A stretch of 64,000 bases of DNA, from the NCBI RefSeq assembly GCF_051020985.1, contig NW_027475142.1, positions 248,001 to 312,000 of the forward strand, written 5' to 3'. Within the stretch, counting starts at the first letter, position 1. Every line of letters begins with the position of its first letter. The notes beneath the pieces were generated by a model that made no database searches, was not told where the DNA came from, and was given only the letters and a program-made list of their open reading frames with translations. Source of the stretch: Nomia melanderi. Taxonomy: Eukaryota; Arthropoda; Insecta; Hymenoptera; Halictidae. A program made the translations under genes and the position numbers. Shown here in pieces: positions 62,626 through 64,000 of the stretch.

Positions 62626-64000
62626 TTATTGCGCTATCTGTAATAGCACCCGAGATATCACCACATATATATTGGATTTTTCCCTGACCCTGAGTGTCCG
62701 GCGCCATGAGACGGTGGTTTTCTTGGCCCCTGGTGGTCCGAGGTCGTTCCCGCTGCACAGATGCATGCGCCAGGGCCTCCTTCAGATTATTCACTTTGGT
62801 TTATTGCACTATCTATAATAGCACCCGAGATATCACCAGATATATATTGGATTTTCCCCTGACCCTGAGTGTCCGGACCCATGAGACGGTGGTTTTCTCG
62901 GCCCCTGGTGGTCCGAGGTCGTTCCCGCTGCCCAGATTCATGAGCCAGGGCCTCCTACAGACAGTGCACTTTGGTTTATTGCGATATCTGTAATAGCACC
63001 CGAGATATCACCAGATATATATTGGATTTTTCCCTGACCCTGAGTGTCCGGCCCCATGAGACGGTCGTTTTCTAGGCCCCTGGTGGTCCGAGGTCGTTCC
63101 CGCTGCACAGATTCATGCGCCAGGGCCTCCTGCAGATAATTCACTTTGGTTTATTGCGCTATCTCTAATAGCACCCGAGATATCAGCAGATATATATTGC
63201 ATTTTTCCCTGACCCTGAGTGTCCGGCGCCATGAGACGGTGGTTTTCTTGGCCCCTGGTGGTCCGAGGTCGTTCCCGCTGCACAGATGCTCGCGCCAGGG
63301 CCTCCTGCAGATAATTCACTTTGGTTTATTGCGCTATCTCTAATAGCACGCGAGATATCACCAGATATATATTGGATTTTCCCCTGACCCTGAGTGTCCG
63401 GCCCCGTGAGTCGGTGGTTTTCTCGGCCCCTGGTGGTCCTAGGTCGTCCCCGCTGACCAGATTCATTCGCCAGGGCCTCCTACAGACAATGCACTTTGGT
63501 TTATTGCGCTATCTCTAATAGCACCCGAGATATCACCAGATATTTGCTGGATTTTTACATGACCTTGGGTTAGGGATTCCGAATATCTGTAATTTTCTCG
63601 GCCACTGGTGGTCCGAGGTCGTTCCTGCGGCACAGAATCATTCGCAAGGGCCTCCTACAGACAATGCACTTTGGTTTATTGCGCTATCTGTAATAGCACC
63701 CGAGATATCACCAGATATATATTGGATTTTCCCCTGACCCTGAGTGTCCGGCCCCATGAGACTGTGGTTTTCTCGGCCCCTGGTGTTCCGAGGTCGTTCC
63801 CGCTGGCCAGATTCATGCGCCTGGGCCTCCTACAGACAATGCACTTTGATTTATTGCGCTATCTCAAATAGCACCCGAGATATCACCAGATATATATTGG
63901 ATTTTTCCCTGACCCTGAGTGTCCGGCGCCATGAGACGGTGGTTTTCTTGGCCCCTGGTGGTCCGAGGTCGTTCCCGCTGCACAGATGCATGCGCCAGGG
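62626..64000 (+). repeat. Higher-order repeat H, copy 2, cut by the window end
   Basis: Monomers 359-366, the last one only 150 bp long. The first 45 bp (CCACATATATATTGG) differ from copy 1 (CCAGATATATATTGGAG), which puts the exchange point near 62670. Differences from copy 1 that I noticed: CGTCCCCGCTG (63445; GTTCCC in copy 1), CCCGAGATATC (63528; CCCTAG in copy 1), GGCCCCTGG (63426; GGCCGCTGG in copy 1) and CTGAGTGTCC (63917; CTGAATGTCC in copy 1). S-D2 is at 63326/63501. Confidence 0.9.

Larger units (their letters stand above)
1..64000 (+). repeat. 175-bp satellite DNA array spanning the whole window
   Basis: The same 175-bp unit recurs head to tail from the first to the last base, without inversion or interruption. 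Units begin at position 2 and every 175 bases after that. The register shifts only at five 5-bp deletions and one 1-bp deletion, giving 365 complete units and a partial one at 63851-64000. Each unit has an A+T-rich left third, with GAGATATC and a TATATATT run, and a G+C-rich remainder with CCGGCCCC, CTCGGCCCCTGG and CGCCAGGGCC. Established knowledge: nucleosome-sized tandem repeats with higher-order structure are typical of eukaryotic centromeric or pericentromeric heterochromatin. Centromere identity is inferred, not shown. I cannot assign a known satellite family or species. Confidence 0.98.

Noticed and set aside
70..63871. Hundreds of open frames of 60-103 codons on both strands with near-identical translations
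   Set aside because: They recur once per monomer, mostly start at TTG or GTG, and end at the TAATAG common to nearly all monomers. 175 is not a multiple of three, so the frame rotates between monomers. Overlapping frames on both strands are equally open, 5-bp and 1-bp deletions are tolerated, and no protein family is recognisable. They are by-products of the satellite.
1..64000. CRISPR array
   Set aside because: Units follow each other without unique spacers, the repeated unit is 175 bp instead of about 25-40 bp, and there are no cas genes.
1..64000. Tandem protein-repeat gene (one giant open frame)
   Set aside because: A 175-bp period cannot keep one frame, and stops occur in every monomer.
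1..64000. Canonical CENP-B box (TTCG, four bases, A, two bases, CGGG) in the monomer
   Set aside because: I looked for the core on both strands of the consensus and of the main variants and found no full match; TTCG and CCCG occur but not in the needed spacing. A full pattern search over all monomers was not possible by eye.
1..64000. rRNA, tRNA, 5S or snRNA gene clusters as the source of the repeat
   Set aside because: The monomer shows no tRNA cloverleaf, no A/B-box arrangement and no rRNA or snRNA stretch that I recognise.

Overview
The whole 64 kb window is one uninterrupted array of tandem satellite DNA. I see no protein gene, RNA gene, transposon or unique sequence in it. The basic unit is 175 bp, always in the same orientation. 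Numbering units from position 2, where each begins with TTATTGCGCT, gives 365 complete monomers plus a 150-bp partial one at the right edge. Of the complete monomers 359 are exactly 175 bp, five are 170 bp (one shared 5-bp deletion) and one is 174 bp. A hand-made consensus is about 53% G+C (51 C, 41 G) with 9 CpG per monomer, so CpG is only mildly under-represented. A nucleosome-sized monomer in a long, gene-free, head-to-tail array with higher-order repeats points to a eukaryotic chromosome, most likely centromeric or pericentromeric heterochromatin. I do not recognise the monomer and cannot name the species.

Layout: 1-4026 holds 23 individually different monomers with little long-range order. 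4027-12076 holds two full copies and one truncated copy of an 18-monomer unit (A, 3150 bp). 12077-14526 is a patchwork of A-like monomers. 14527-19246 is an older relative of a 28-monomer unit (B). 19247-22571 contains relatives of the units H and C. 22572-25361 is a tandem pair of an 8-monomer unit (D, 1395 bp). 25537-31136 is a tandem pair of a 16-monomer unit (C, 2800 bp). 31137-34286 is mixed. 34287-40935 is a roughly 6.6-kb segment (E1) that contains a tandem pair of a 9-monomer unit (F, 1575 bp). 40936-41810 is a remnant. 41811-48985 is a second copy of the segment (E2), again with two F units. 48986-50735 is a shortened relative of the 10-14.5 kb region. 50736-60525 is a tandem pair of unit B (4895 bp, the second with one extra monomer). 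60701-64000 is a tandem pair of an 11-monomer unit (H, 1925 bp) that runs off the window.

The array therefore has nested higher-order structure: monomers, then multimers of 8, 9, 11, 16, 18 or 28 monomers, then multi-kilobase segments containing those multimers. Hybrid monomers mark several unequal-exchange junctions, and private variants shared between copies give a relative order for some duplications. A divergent monomer class (41 monomers, with a replaced central cassette) occurs only to the right of position 5252. The short open reading frames in nearly every monomer are a by-product of the repeat and are not annotated as genes.
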